From: CAYRVX01 sp964427875
GTDB taxonomy: Bacteria > Planctomycetota > Phycisphaerae > SM23-33
Reading direction: 5' to 3'
DNA: 64,000 nucleotides
Assembly (NCBI GenBank): GCA_964427875.1
Contig: CAYRVX010000016.1
Span: forward strand, 1 to 64,000
The position numbers were made by a program, and so were the translations under genes. The notes under the pieces are model-generated. The model was not told where the DNA came from and ran no database searches. It saw only the letters and a list, made by a program, of their open reading frames with translations. This document shows, in pieces, positions 25,103-33,441 of the stretch; the stretch's first letter is position 1; each line of letters starts with the position of its first letter.

Positions 25103-27049
25103 TTACGGGCGGTTTTTCCCGGTGTGCCGGACGGGCGGCTGCCGCTCGATCTCCTCGCCCAGCCGCTCGTACTCCCTCCAGAGCTCCCTCAGCTCCGCGC
25201 CGGCCTGCTCGTGTTGCTCGCCGACCTCGCGGACCCGCTCCAGGTCGCCCGCCTCCCCCGCCTCGCCGGCTGCGTCCGTCAGTGCCTCCAGCCGCTTCTC
25301 CAGCTCCTCGATGGCGTCTTCGATCTCCCCCAGACGCCGCTCCAGACGCTCCCGCCGCCTGCTCCGGCGGCGCGCCTCGATGTTCGCCTGCCTGCCGTCC
25401 CGCCGCTTGCGCGCCCTTGGGCCGGCGGCCTGCAAGACGCCCGCGCGATACTCCCCCCGCCAGCGGAGGTACTCCTCCCATCCGCCCACGATCGGGTGTG
25501 TCACTTTGTCCTCCAGCGCCCAGACGTGAGTGGCCAGCGCCTCGATCAGGTAGCGGTCGTGGCTGACGAAGATCACCGTTCCGGGGAACTCCCCCAGCAT
25601 GCCCTGGACCACCTCCCGGCTGGGCAGGTCGAGATGGTTCGTCGGCTCGTCGAGCATGAGCACGTTGGGCGCCTTCGCCGCGAGCTGCGCGAGCACGACC
25701 CGGCTGCGCTGGCCGCCGGAAAGCTCGTCGATCCGCTTGAATACCTCGTCGCCGGGGAACAGCAGCCCCCCCAGCAGCGTCCGGGCCTGCTCGCCCTTGA
25801 GGCCCTCAACCGCATCCAGCAGGGACTGAAGCACGGTGGCGTCGCCGCGGAGGTCGTCGTGCGTCTGCGGAAGGTGGCCCGTCGTGACGTTCGCGCCCAG
25901 GCGGACCGTTCCCTTCAGCGGCTCGATCTCGCCCAGCAGCGTGCGCAGCAGCGTCGTCTTGCCGACGCCGTTGGGGCCCACCACGGCGATACGCCGCCCG
26001 CGGCGGACCTCCAGGTCGCCGACGCCCATCAGCGCCTCCGCGGGCTCGTAGCCGATGGACAGCTTCCTCGCCCGCAGGACCATCTCGCCGCTGCGCTGAA
26101 GCGGCGTGATCCGCACGGCCAGGCGGCGGTGCCGCCGCGGCTTGGCCATCGCCTTCGTGGCCAGGAAACGCTCCAGGCGCGTCCGCCGGCCCTGGGCCTC
26201 CTTCGTCCGCTGGCCGGAAATGTTGCGGCGAATGAAGTCCTCCGTCTTGGCAATGTAGGCCTGCTGGGCCTGCCATGCCCGCATCCGCTCGACGAGGCGC
26301 TCGTCGCGCTTCTTCACGTACGCGGTGTAGCCGCCCCGGTAGACCTCCAGGTGCCCGAACGAGATCTCCCACGTGCGGTGTGTTATCCGGTCCAGGAAGT
26401 ACCGGTCGTGCGAGACGACGACCAGCGAGTGGCGATAGCCCGCCAGGTACCGCTCCAGCCACTCCAGCGCCTCCAGGTCGAGGTGGTTCGTGGGCTCGTC
26501 CAGCAGCAGGACGTTGGGCTCTTCCAGCAGCAGGCGCCCCAGCAGCCCGCGTGTCCGCTGGCCGCCGCTGAGATGACCCAGCGGCGCGTCGTACTGCCCG
26601 GGCGCGAAGCCCAGGCCGGTCAGCACGGTCTTGATCCGGTTCTCGTGGTCGTACCCGCCGGCGGCCTCGAACCGCGCCTGGAGCTCGCCGTAGCGACGAA
26701 GCCGCTGCTCGCCGGCATCGTCTTCGAGCAGCCGGGCCAGCTCCGCCAGCTCGGCCTCCATGCGGCGCACGTCGGCGAACACGTCCAGCATGCTCTGCCA
26801 CAGCGTCTTGTCGGCCGGGGCGGGCGCATCCTGCGGCAGGTAGCCCACGCGGACGTTCCCGCCGCGCTGAACGGTGCCGACGGTCGGCTCGTCCAGCCCG
26901 GCCAGCAGGCGAAGCAGCGTCGTCTTGCCCTCGCCGTTGGCGCCCACCAGGCCGATCCGGTCCCCCGCCGCCACGCGAACGTTCGCCCCCCGGATCACCC
27001 ACCCGGCGTCGAAGCTCTTGCCCACGTCTTTCGCGACGATCAGCGACAT
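25103..27049 (-). CDS. ABC-F family ATPase (ribosome-associated type)
   Basis: 648 residues with two ABC domains and no membrane segments, the ABC-F plan (Uup/EttA/ABCF). Domain 1: GANGEGKTT (about 33), LSGGQRTRGLLGRLL, DEPTNHLDLEALEWLE. Domain 2: GPNGVGKTT (about 358), LSGGQRSRVVLAQL, DEPTNHLDLPSREVV. The linker (about 240-310) is charged, and the C-terminus is an Arg/Glu-rich coiled coil (RRRERLERRLGEIEDAIEELE), as in Uup-like members. ABC-F proteins act on the ribosome E site; whether this one is housekeeping or gives antibiotic protection cannot be read. ATG at 27049. Confidence 0.9.
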   Translation of the reverse strand: MSLIVAKDVGKSFDAGWVIRGANVRVAAGDRIGLVGANGEGKTTLLRLLAGLDEPTVGTVQRGGNVRVGYLPQDAPAPADKTLWQSMLDVFADVRRMEAELAELARLLEDDAGEQRLRRYGELQARFEAAGGYDHENRIKTVLTGLGFAPGQYDAPLGHLSGGQRTRGLLGRLLLEEPNVLLLDEPTNHLDLEALEWLERYLAGYRHSLVVVSHDRYFLDRITHRTWEISFGHLEVYRGGYTAYVKKRDERLVERMRAWQAQQAYIAKTEDFIRRNISGQRTKEAQGRRTRLERFLATKAMAKPRRHRRLAVRITPLQRSGEMVLRARKLSIGYEPAEALMGVGDLEVRRGRRIAVVGPNGVGKTTLLRTLLGEIEPLKGTVRLGANVTTGHLPQTHDDLRGDATVLQSLLDAVEGLKGEQARTLLGGLLFPGDEVFKRIDELSGGQRSRVVLAQLAAKAPNVLMLDEPTNHLDLPSREVVQGMLGEFPGTVIFVSHDRYLIEALATHVWALEDKVTHPIVGGWEEYLRWRGEYRAGVLQAAGPRARKRRDGRQANIEARRRSRRRERLERRLGEIEDAIEELEKRLEALTDAAGEAGEAGDLERVREVGEQHEQAGAELRELWREYERLGEEIERQPPVRHTGKNRP

Positions 27050-27242
27050 AGGAGTTCTTTCACAACACAACACGGCCGCGCCCGCTCGGTGCGTGCTGGC
27101 GGGGCTCGCAATCCAGCGGCGTCTCGCCCATACTACCACGGAAACAGGTGAAACAGGGAACATGCTGCGTCGACCGAACAAGATGGCCGTTCGGGGGCCT
27201 GCGTGGAGCATCGTCTCCACGGCGCTCGCCTCCTGGAAAGGT

Positions 27243-30200
27243 ATGATCCTGCACAGACGTGACATCTCAGCCGCCCTTGCTGTGGGATCCATGCTGCTGG
27301 CCGGTGGGCTTGCCATCGGGTCGGACCGGGAACGGCCGCGGGCGAGCTGGTTGCCCGCAATCCCCCGCAGGCCGGAGACAGCCCTCGTGCGAATCGAGAG
27401 CGGACAAACCGTACCCGTCATCAAACGGGCGGACGTGATCGTGGTCGGGTCGAGCCTCGAGGGCTGCTTCCTGGCGGAGCGAATCGCCGCCGGCGGGCGG
27501 GCCGTTGTCCTGGCCTCGACGGGGACGTCGCTGCCCCGCGAGATCGCCATGGGCCTCAGGCCCTGGGTCAAGACGGATGACCTCGCGAAGGCCCCGCACA
27601 ACGTGAAGTCATATCTGGAAAGCTGCAAGAAACGGAAGATTGGTGACGAGATCATCCTGAACATGATCGAAGTCACCGAGGCCCTGGAGGACCGGATACT
27701 GGATGCGGGCGTGGGGCTGTACTACGACGTGCATCCGTGCGGCGTCCAGACGGCCGGCCGGCGGGTCACGGCCGTGATCCTCGCGTGCAAAGGCGGGCTG
27801 GTGGCGATCGAAGCGAAGGCGGTCGTCGATTGCACGCCGGACGCTCGCCTGGCCGTACTCGCGGGGGCCGAAGTGGTGGCACGAGAATCGGCCGACGAGG
27901 GCGTCGTCGTTCGATACAGCATGTTGTGCCAGGCCCCGCCCCCGCAGCGGTCCCTGCCCGTCCGGGGCGTCGGCGAGCTTGTGGACGGTGCGGTCCTGAT
28001 GCACGGCGACTTCGCCGAGTTCCGCGTGCGGCTCGCCGCGGCGGACGGCCCGTTCCCTGAATCGGCGTACGGCCTGGAGGCAAGGCGCATCGCGGCGAGG
28101 GCGGCCGCTGTGCTCAAGAAGTCCGGCGAGCTGAAGGGCACGACCTTCGCGCGAGGCGGCGACGTCGTTCTGGCCGACGCGACAAGGCGCGTCGTGGGTC
28201 GCTCCACCGACGGGAAGCTGTCCCTCGACGCCTGCCGGCCGAAGGGCGTTGACAATCTGCTCGTCTGCGGCCCGGCAGTGGATGTGGACGACGCCGTCGC
28301 CAGGACGCTCGTCGAGCCTCTGAAAGGACCGTCGCTGGCCGAGGTGCTCGCCGGTGCTCCGTGGCAGGAGTTGTGCGAAGCGAGAGCGGGGGGAAAGAAG
28401 ACGATTCGACTCTCTTCCGGTCCGTCCGCTTCGGGAGGAATCGCGAAGGCCCGGGCGAAGTTCAGGGAGCTCAGCCCCATATACCGCACGGAGGGCGCGA
28501 TCCCGCTGGACGAGGCGCCGCTGCCGGTCGCTGCCCGGTGCGACGTGCTGGTCGTCGGGGCCGGCACGAGCGGCGTGCCCGCGGCGCTGGCCGCGGCCCA
28601 GAGGGGCGCCGGGACGATCGCGGTTGAGAAATACGGCGACGTGGGCGGGACCCACACGATCGGCGGCGTGTGCAAGTACTGGTTCGGGCGACAGACCGAC
28701 TTCGTCCGCCGGCTCGACACCGACGCCGGCAGGATGATGGCCAAGACCGGCATGCCCAAGTGCATGGGAATGCTGAACGCCCTGATGGACGCGTCAGTCG
28801 ATCTGCTGACCCATTGCATGGCGGTGGGGGCCGTCGTGGACGGCCGGACTGTCGTCGGCGTCGTGGTCGTCACCCCGCAGGGGCTGAAGGTCATCCGGGC
28901 CAGGCGTCTCATTGACGCCACGGGTGACGGGGACATCGCAGCCCGCGCCGGTGCCGGCATGGACTACGGCACCCGGCGCGACGCGATGACACTGTGGTAC
29001 TCCTTCGCCCGATACCGGGGCGCCAACCCGGAGGCCGCCCGTCATTTCGATTGCGTCGTGGACCCACGGGACCCGACGGACATGACCCGGGCGATGATCT
29101 CGTCGCGCCGCCGCGGCCCGGCGCGCGGGGCCGACGACTTTCCCCAGTACTATCTCACGCCGCGCGAGTCACGGCACGTCCGGGGCGGCTATACCGTAAC
29201 CGTTGCGGATATCCTCTCGCACCGCCGCTTCGAGGATGTCGTCCTGATCTGCAAAGCGAACTTCGACATCAAGGGCGTCGCCGACAGCGATCTCTACTTG
29301 AGCGGCTACATTGAGCCCGGTTACGTGAAGAACCACTCCGTGCAGATTCCCTACCGGGCCCTCCGGCCGGGGGACCTGGAGAACATCCTCGTCGTCGGCA
29401 AGGCCTATTCTGTCAGGCACGACGCCCTCGGCCTGGCGCGGATGCAGCGCGACCTGATGGCCATGGGCGGCGCGGCGGGCCTCGCCGCGGCTCAAGCCGT
29501 CGAGAACGACCAGGCATTCTCGGCGCTCGACGTGAGAGCCCTTCAGAAGGCACTCGTCGCGCTGGGCGTGCTGTCGCAAGCCGACCTCCAGGCCGTCAAG
29601 GGCGTAAAGGACAACGAACTGCCTGAACTAAGCGAGGAGGAACTGTGCCGGATGATCGATCGACTGGCCGGCGGGAGACTCGAGCTCGAGGGCAAGGTCG
29701 GGATCCTCATCCGGCCGAAGCGGTCGATCCCCCTGTTGAAAGAGGCGCTATCGGGGGCCGGCGGCGAGGGCAGGCTGGCGGTGGCCGGGGCGCTGTGTTT
29801 TCTCGGAGAGGCAAGCGGCGCGGACGTGCTGCTGGCCGAGCTGAAGCGGCGGTTGGGAACGAAGGGGCTGCCCCCCAAGCCGTTCCGGATGCACCACGCC
29901 TCCCCGGACCACGGCTACGCGCCGGAGATCTGCTTCCTGATCAACGCGCTGGGACGGCTTGGAGATGTCCGAGTGATCCCGCACATGACCGAGGTGGCCA
30001 AAAGGGTCAGGATGAACCCGGCGAAGTCGGACAGGATGTTCGATTACGTCTTCAGCGTGTGCTATGCAGCCGAGCGCCTCGGCGATCCGGCGTGCAGGGA
30101 GGCGCTGACGATCCTGGCCGACAAGCCCGGCATACGTGGGGGCCTCCTGCCGGGGGGGACCGACCCGCGCAAGACGGCGAGCCGGCGAGCCGACCGCTAC

Positions 30201-30428
30201 GCTTACCTGGAGCTCTGCGCCGGCCGGGCGCTGGCACGCTGCGGGACGCGGCGCGGATACGAGGTCGTCCTGGATTACCTGCAAGACACCCGCGGTTTCC
30301 TCGCGCGGAGCGCCCACGAAGAGCTGGTGGCCCTCTCCGGGCGGGACCTCGGCTACGACCGAAACGCCTGGCGATCGTGGCTGTCATTGGCGCGGCTCTC
30401 CGCCAGGCCGTACCGTCGCGACTTGTAG
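27243..30428 (+). CDS. Large FAD-dependent oxidoreductase, two Rossmann halves plus HEAT-like tail
   Basis: 1061 residues with GGAAAGG directly before ATG 27243. A signal or anchor segment (SAALAVGSMLLAGGLAIG) leads a first Rossmann-like half (DVIVVGSSLEGCFLAERIAAGG, about 64) whose glycine loop is altered. A second, canonical FAD half follows at about 433 (CDVLVVGAGTSGVPAALAAAQRG, then GDVGGTHTIGGVCKYWFG and RLIDATGDGDIAARAGAGMDYG). The last 240 residues are short helical repeats with HEAT-like spacing. The second half matches the FAD_oxidored family common in planctomycetes. Substrate unknown. It is divergent from the ABC-F gene. Confidence 0.8.
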   Translation: MILHRRDISAALAVGSMLLAGGLAIGSDRERPRASWLPAIPRRPETALVRIESGQTVPVIKRADVIVVGSSLEGCFLAERIAAGGRAVVLASTGTSLPREIAMGLRPWVKTDDLAKAPHNVKSYLESCKKRKIGDEIILNMIEVTEALEDRILDAGVGLYYDVHPCGVQTAGRRVTAVILACKGGLVAIEAKAVVDCTPDARLAVLAGAEVVARESADEGVVVRYSMLCQAPPPQRSLPVRGVGELVDGAVLMHGDFAEFRVRLAAADGPFPESAYGLEARRIAARAAAVLKKSGELKGTTFARGGDVVLADATRRVVGRSTDGKLSLDACRPKGVDNLLVCGPAVDVDDAVARTLVEPLKGPSLAEVLAGAPWQELCEARAGGKKTIRLSSGPSASGGIAKARAKFRELSPIYRTEGAIPLDEAPLPVAARCDVLVVGAGTSGVPAALAAAQRGAGTIAVEKYGDVGGTHTIGGVCKYWFGRQTDFVRRLDTDAGRMMAKTGMPKCMGMLNALMDASVDLLTHCMAVGAVVDGRTVVGVVVVTPQGLKVIRARRLIDATGDGDIAARAGAGMDYGTRRDAMTLWYSFARYRGANPEAARHFDCVVDPRDPTDMTRAMISSRRRGPARGADDFPQYYLTPRESRHVRGGYTVTVADILSHRRFEDVVLICKANFDIKGVADSDLYLSGYIEPGYVKNHSVQIPYRALRPGDLENILVVGKAYSVRHDALGLARMQRDLMAMGGAAGLAAAQAVENDQAFSALDVRALQKALVALGVLSQADLQAVKGVKDNELPELSEEELCRMIDRLAGGRLELEGKVGILIRPKRSIPLLKEALSGAGGEGRLAVAGALCFLGEASGADVLLAELKRRLGTKGLPPKPFRMHHASPDHGYAPEICFLINALGRLGDVRVIPHMTEVAKRVRMNPAKSDRMFDYVFSVCYAAERLGDPACREALTILADKPGIRGGLLPGGTDPRKTASRRADRYAYLELCAGRALARCGTRRGYEVVLDYLQDTRGFLARSAHEELVALSGRDLGYDRNAWRSWLSLARLSARPYRRDL

Positions 30429-30459
30429 GCGGCGAGCGATCGGGCCCGGTCGTTCGGGC

Positions 30460-31233
30460 TTAACGACCCTGTTTCCTGCCGAGGTGCTTGTCGAGAAATG
30501 CCAGGCACGACGGCAGATCGATGACGTGTCCTTCGTCGTGGACGACCAGCCGGGCGCTGTCGCCTTTCCCAAAGACGGCGTAGCAGGCCTTGATCTGGCT
30601 CATGGCCTTTTCGGCGACAGCGACGGGGAAGCCTCCGCCGGCGCGTTCCTTCCTGCCGTTCTGACAGCACAGCGGGCGGGGGGCGATCAGGCTGTAGATG
30701 TCGGCGAAGTCGAAGTTCTCCGTCAGGTGGGGGAACTCCCAGCACGGGCAGTGGCCGCGTCGCATGTTCGCCACGGTCGTCAGGAACCCCGAGCTGACCG
30801 TGGCGGCGAGGCGCGTGTCCATCGCCCCCAGCCACATCGCCATCTCCCCGCCGAGGCTCAGGCCCGCGCAGCCGATGCGCTTGGCGTCCACTTCCGGCCG
30901 GGTCGTGAGGCAGGTGACGCAGCGCATCACGTCCCACAGCCGCTCGCCCATAAGCGTGCGGCCCTTCTCGTAGACCTTGTGCTGCCCGACGTCGGTGGAG
31001 ATCGTGACGAACCCGCGCTTCGCCAGCGCCAACCCGAAGCCGCGGTACGCACCGGTCGGCGCGTACGGCGTGCGGCGATTGCCGCCGTGGCCGTGAATGC
31101 AGACGACGGCGGGGCACTTCCGTCGGCTCGCGGCCTTCGGTACCGTCAGGATCGCCCGGATTCGCCGGGCGGGCGTGGAGCTCAGCCCCAGCTCGTAGAG
31201 CGTGTAGTCCTCCTCGACGCTGGTTGACGTCAC
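30460..31233 (-). CDS. Alpha/beta-hydrolase (acetyl-esterase-like), body of a frameshifted Tat protein
   Basis: 257-residue open frame with the hydrolase fold. VVCIHGHGGNRRTPYAP (oxyanion strand), nucleophile elbow GLSLGGEMAMWLG, FADIYSLIAPRPLCCQNG and a C-terminal DEGHVIDL supplying the His make a complete-looking catalytic set of the dienelactone hydrolase/acetyl-esterase type. The frame opens at a GTG with no ribosome site. A Tat signal in another frame lies just upstream and would join smoothly after a one-base shift, so the true protein is probably 286 residues and periplasmic. It is coupled to the gene upstream. Confidence 0.7.
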   Translation of the reverse strand: MTSTSVEEDYTLYELGLSSTPARRIRAILTVPKAASRRKCPAVVCIHGHGGNRRTPYAPTGAYRGFGLALAKRGFVTISTDVGQHKVYEKGRTLMGERLWDVMRCVTCLTTRPEVDAKRIGCAGLSLGGEMAMWLGAMDTRLAATVSSGFLTTVANMRRGHCPCWEFPHLTENFDFADIYSLIAPRPLCCQNGRKERAGGGFPVAVAEKAMSQIKACYAVFGKGDSARLVVHDEGHVIDLPSCLAFLDKHLGRKQGR

Positions 31234-31321
31234 GGCGGGCTTCAGCGCGATGCCCGCCCGCCGCGGCGGCCTTGAGGAATCCGCGACGGGTGACGCTCCG
31301 GCCGCAGGCGAGGCGTTTCAT
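31234..31321 (-). pseudogene. Out-of-frame Tat signal of the adjacent esterase
   Basis: Reading left from ATG 31321 (with AAAAGGGATC upstream) gives MKRLACGRSVTRRGFLKAAAAG, a twin-arginine signal, then runs out of frame. Shifting one base in the G/C run near 31250-31268 continues as GIALKPAVTSTSVEEDY, which is exactly the N-terminus of the 30460-31233 esterase. Either a sequencing or assembly indel or a genuine frameshift separates signal and enzyme. The ATG overlaps the stop of the upstream gene by 4 nt. Confidence 0.7.
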
Positions 31322-32277
31322 GATCCCTTTTCCGCCGCGGTGTTCGCGCCGAAGCGGCGGACGAACTCGGCATCCTCCTTGGGCTGGTCGGAATACTGAT
31401 CGTAGATGCCGACGATCACTCCGTCGTTGGGCTTGATGTACTTGAAGGTATCGCGGAAGGCCCGCTCGACCCATTCGGGGCGATCGGAGAGCCGCCCGGC
31501 CGCGAGGATCTTGAACGCCAGGCACGGCCTCTTCGTCTGGCGCATGACCTTGAACATCCGGGGCGGGTCCTCCTGGAGGTACACCTCGCGGACGGGGATG
31601 GGCACGTGCCCGAGGAGCTTCTTCAGCGCCGCGGCGCTGCGGTGGCGCTCGTAGACGCACGTCATGTAGTAGTCCACGTCCCAGCCCTTGGACTCGACGG
31701 CGTCCACCACGTCCGGCATGTGTGTGGAGACGCCGACGAGCAGCCCGGCGTCGCGGACCTTCTTGAGGTAGGTGTTGACCTGTTCGAGCCGGCCGCTCTT
31801 GAACAGGCTGTCCGTCGTCTCTCCGTGGTGGGCGATGGCGATGCAGCCGCCGCGGGCGAGCTTCTTGATCTCCGCGGCGTCACCGGAGGCGATGGCGATG
31901 TAGTGCATCCTGCCTCCCTCCTCGCGGAATCGCCGGTAGAGGTCCACGTTCGCCCCCGCCTGCCAGCAGTTGATGCCCACCTCCTGGCAGCGGCGCAGCG
32001 TCTTGAGGATCTGCTCCGGGGTGTAGTACCGGCGCATCTGGCGGTTGACGAAGACCGACAGGTGCGAGCCGGCGCCGAAGGGATTGTTCCCGCAGATCAG
32101 GCGGGAGATGGAGTACTTGCCGAGGCGCAGTTGCGGCAGCTTGGCTTTCTTGGGTTTGGCTGGGGACGCGCGGCCTGCACGCCGGGCCGCCGCCAGGGCG
32201 GCCGGCAGCGCAACGGCCTTCTTCAGGAAATCACGCCGTCCATCGCCACCAACGTCGCCCGAGTCGGCAGGCATCAT
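31318..32277 (-). CDS. Tat-exported TIM-barrel (aldo/keto reductase-like) protein
   Basis: 319 residues beginning MMPADSGDVGGDGRRDFLKKAVALPAAL in two pieces: a basic twin-arginine leader (GRRDFLKKA) and a short hydrophobic region ending in a Lys/Arg-rich linker. The mature part (RLGKYSISRLICGNNPFGAGSH, INCWQAGANVDLYRRF, IAIAHHGETTDSLFKSG, VGVSTHMPDVVDAV) has the beta/alpha rhythm and opening of aldo/keto-reductase-like barrels, but the catalytic Tyr/Lys set is not evident. GAGAGGAG precedes ATG 32277. Its stop overlaps the start of the frameshifted Tat esterase, so both are one transcription unit. Confidence 0.7.
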   Translation of the reverse strand: MMPADSGDVGGDGRRDFLKKAVALPAALAAARRAGRASPAKPKKAKLPQLRLGKYSISRLICGNNPFGAGSHLSVFVNRQMRRYYTPEQILKTLRRCQEVGINCWQAGANVDLYRRFREEGGRMHYIAIASGDAAEIKKLARGGCIAIAHHGETTDSLFKSGRLEQVNTYLKKVRDAGLLVGVSTHMPDVVDAVESKGWDVDYYMTCVYERHRSAAALKKLLGHVPIPVREVYLQEDPPRMFKVMRQTKRPCLAFKILAAGRLSDRPEWVERAFRDTFKYIKPNDGVIVGIYDQYSDQPKEDAEFVRRFGANTAAEKGS

Positions 32278-32440
32278 GCTCTCTCCTCTCACGAAGAAGG
32301 TACGTCCAGCGTCCGCGCGATCTCTAGTTGTTCAATGCTGAACGAACTGGCGGGTTCTGCAAGGAGGCAGCGTGCGCGCATGAAAAGGGCCGGGAGAGGA
32401 CGTGATCTCCCGGCCGTGCGTTCGCGCGAAGTCGATGGTG

Positions 32441-33145
32441 CTATTTCCTTCTCCGCCGCCGGATCAACACCAGGGCCCCCAGGACCAGCAGCGAGACCGT
32501 GGCGGGCTCGGGGACGAGCTTGAGATTCACCAGGTCCGCATACCCGTCGTTCCAATCGTCGTCGACCCAGGTCATCGTGATCGTCACGTCAACGGAGCGG
32601 CTGCCCGTCGGGACGGGGCAGGAGTCCGGGCGGTACAGCAGGCTGGTTACGCCGCCCCGGTCGCCGGCCGTGACCGGACCGAGGGTGAGGGTGCCCAGCG
32701 ACCCTCCGATCCCATCCAGGAACTCGGCTGTGAGGACCGCGTTGTCCTCCTGGTCGTTCTGGCCGCCCAGATAGGCGCTCAGCTCGCACGTCACCCCGCC
32801 GCCGTCTATGTGGGCCGCGATCGACGAGACGTCAATGGACTGCAAGACGCTGCTGATCTCCATCCCGCCGCCGAACACGTACGACCAGTTGCCCGGGTCG
32901 CCCGTGGGCTCCGGCACAGCGAGATCCAGGTCTGCATACGGCCACATCTTGGCGTCTCCCGTATACGACCAGAGCCAGGGCCGACCTTCCAGCGGGTCCG
33001 TCGGGTCGGGGGCCTCGAAGCTGGGGTTCAGCACCAGGTTGGTGTTATACATGCTGCCCGCAGAGGCGAGGGCGGACAGACAGCAGACGGCCACCGTCAT
33101 GAGGCGGAGCTTTCCGCCCACAATACGTTCCTGGAACGTGAGCAT
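32441..33145 (-). CDS. PEP-CTERM secreted protein
   Basis: 234 residues. The signal region is RLMTVAVCCLSALASAG; GGAGGAAAC precedes the ATG. The start of the mature protein (NLVLNPSFEAPDPTD) and later segments (SVDVTITMTWVDDDWNDGYADLVNLKL) resemble carbohydrate-binding, galactose-binding-like beta sandwiches often seen in planctomycete PEP-CTERM proteins, where NxxFE motifs open the domain. The tail VPEPATVSLLVLGALVLIRRRRR is a clear sorting signal. A TATAAT element lies about 105 nt upstream. Ligand unknown. Confidence 0.85.
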   Translation of the reverse strand: MLTFQERIVGGKLRLMTVAVCCLSALASAGSMYNTNLVLNPSFEAPDPTDPLEGRPWLWSYTGDAKMWPYADLDLAVPEPTGDPGNWSYVFGGGMEISSVLQSIDVSSIAAHIDGGGVTCELSAYLGGQNDQEDNAVLTAEFLDGIGGSLGTLTLGPVTAGDRGGVTSLLYRPDSCPVPTGSRSVDVTITMTWVDDDWNDGYADLVNLKLVPEPATVSLLVLGALVLIRRRRRK

Positions 33146-33249
33146 GGTGTTTCCTCCGTTACGCTTTGTCCCCCTCCTTCCGGGTCAGCCTCGGCTCCGA
33201 CTTTCCCGGAATGTGTCTCGCTTGAGCAATCCTGTCGAAACAACCCAAT

Positions 33250-33255
33250 ATTATA
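33250..33255 (-). promoter_or_regulatory. Candidate -10 box (TATAAT) for PEP-CTERM gene
   Basis: Perfect TATAAT on the minus strand in an AT-rich patch, about 105 nt upstream of the start at 33145. No good -35 hexamer is visible 16-18 nt upstream. Position supports transcription of the PEP-CTERM gene. Confidence 0.4.
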
Positions 33256-33441
33256 CCAGCCGGTGGGTCCTGCGCCTAGCCCGAATATGACAATAAATCG
33301 TCCGTTGGGGCTTCACAGCACCGCGGGCGCCGGCGACGTGCCTGGCAGGGAGGCCGTCGCGGGCGCTGCCCGATCGGAAGGGAGATAGCAAGAGCATCTC
33401 GGCCCTTCGTCCCTGCGGAACTCAAGACCGGGCCTTGGCGC

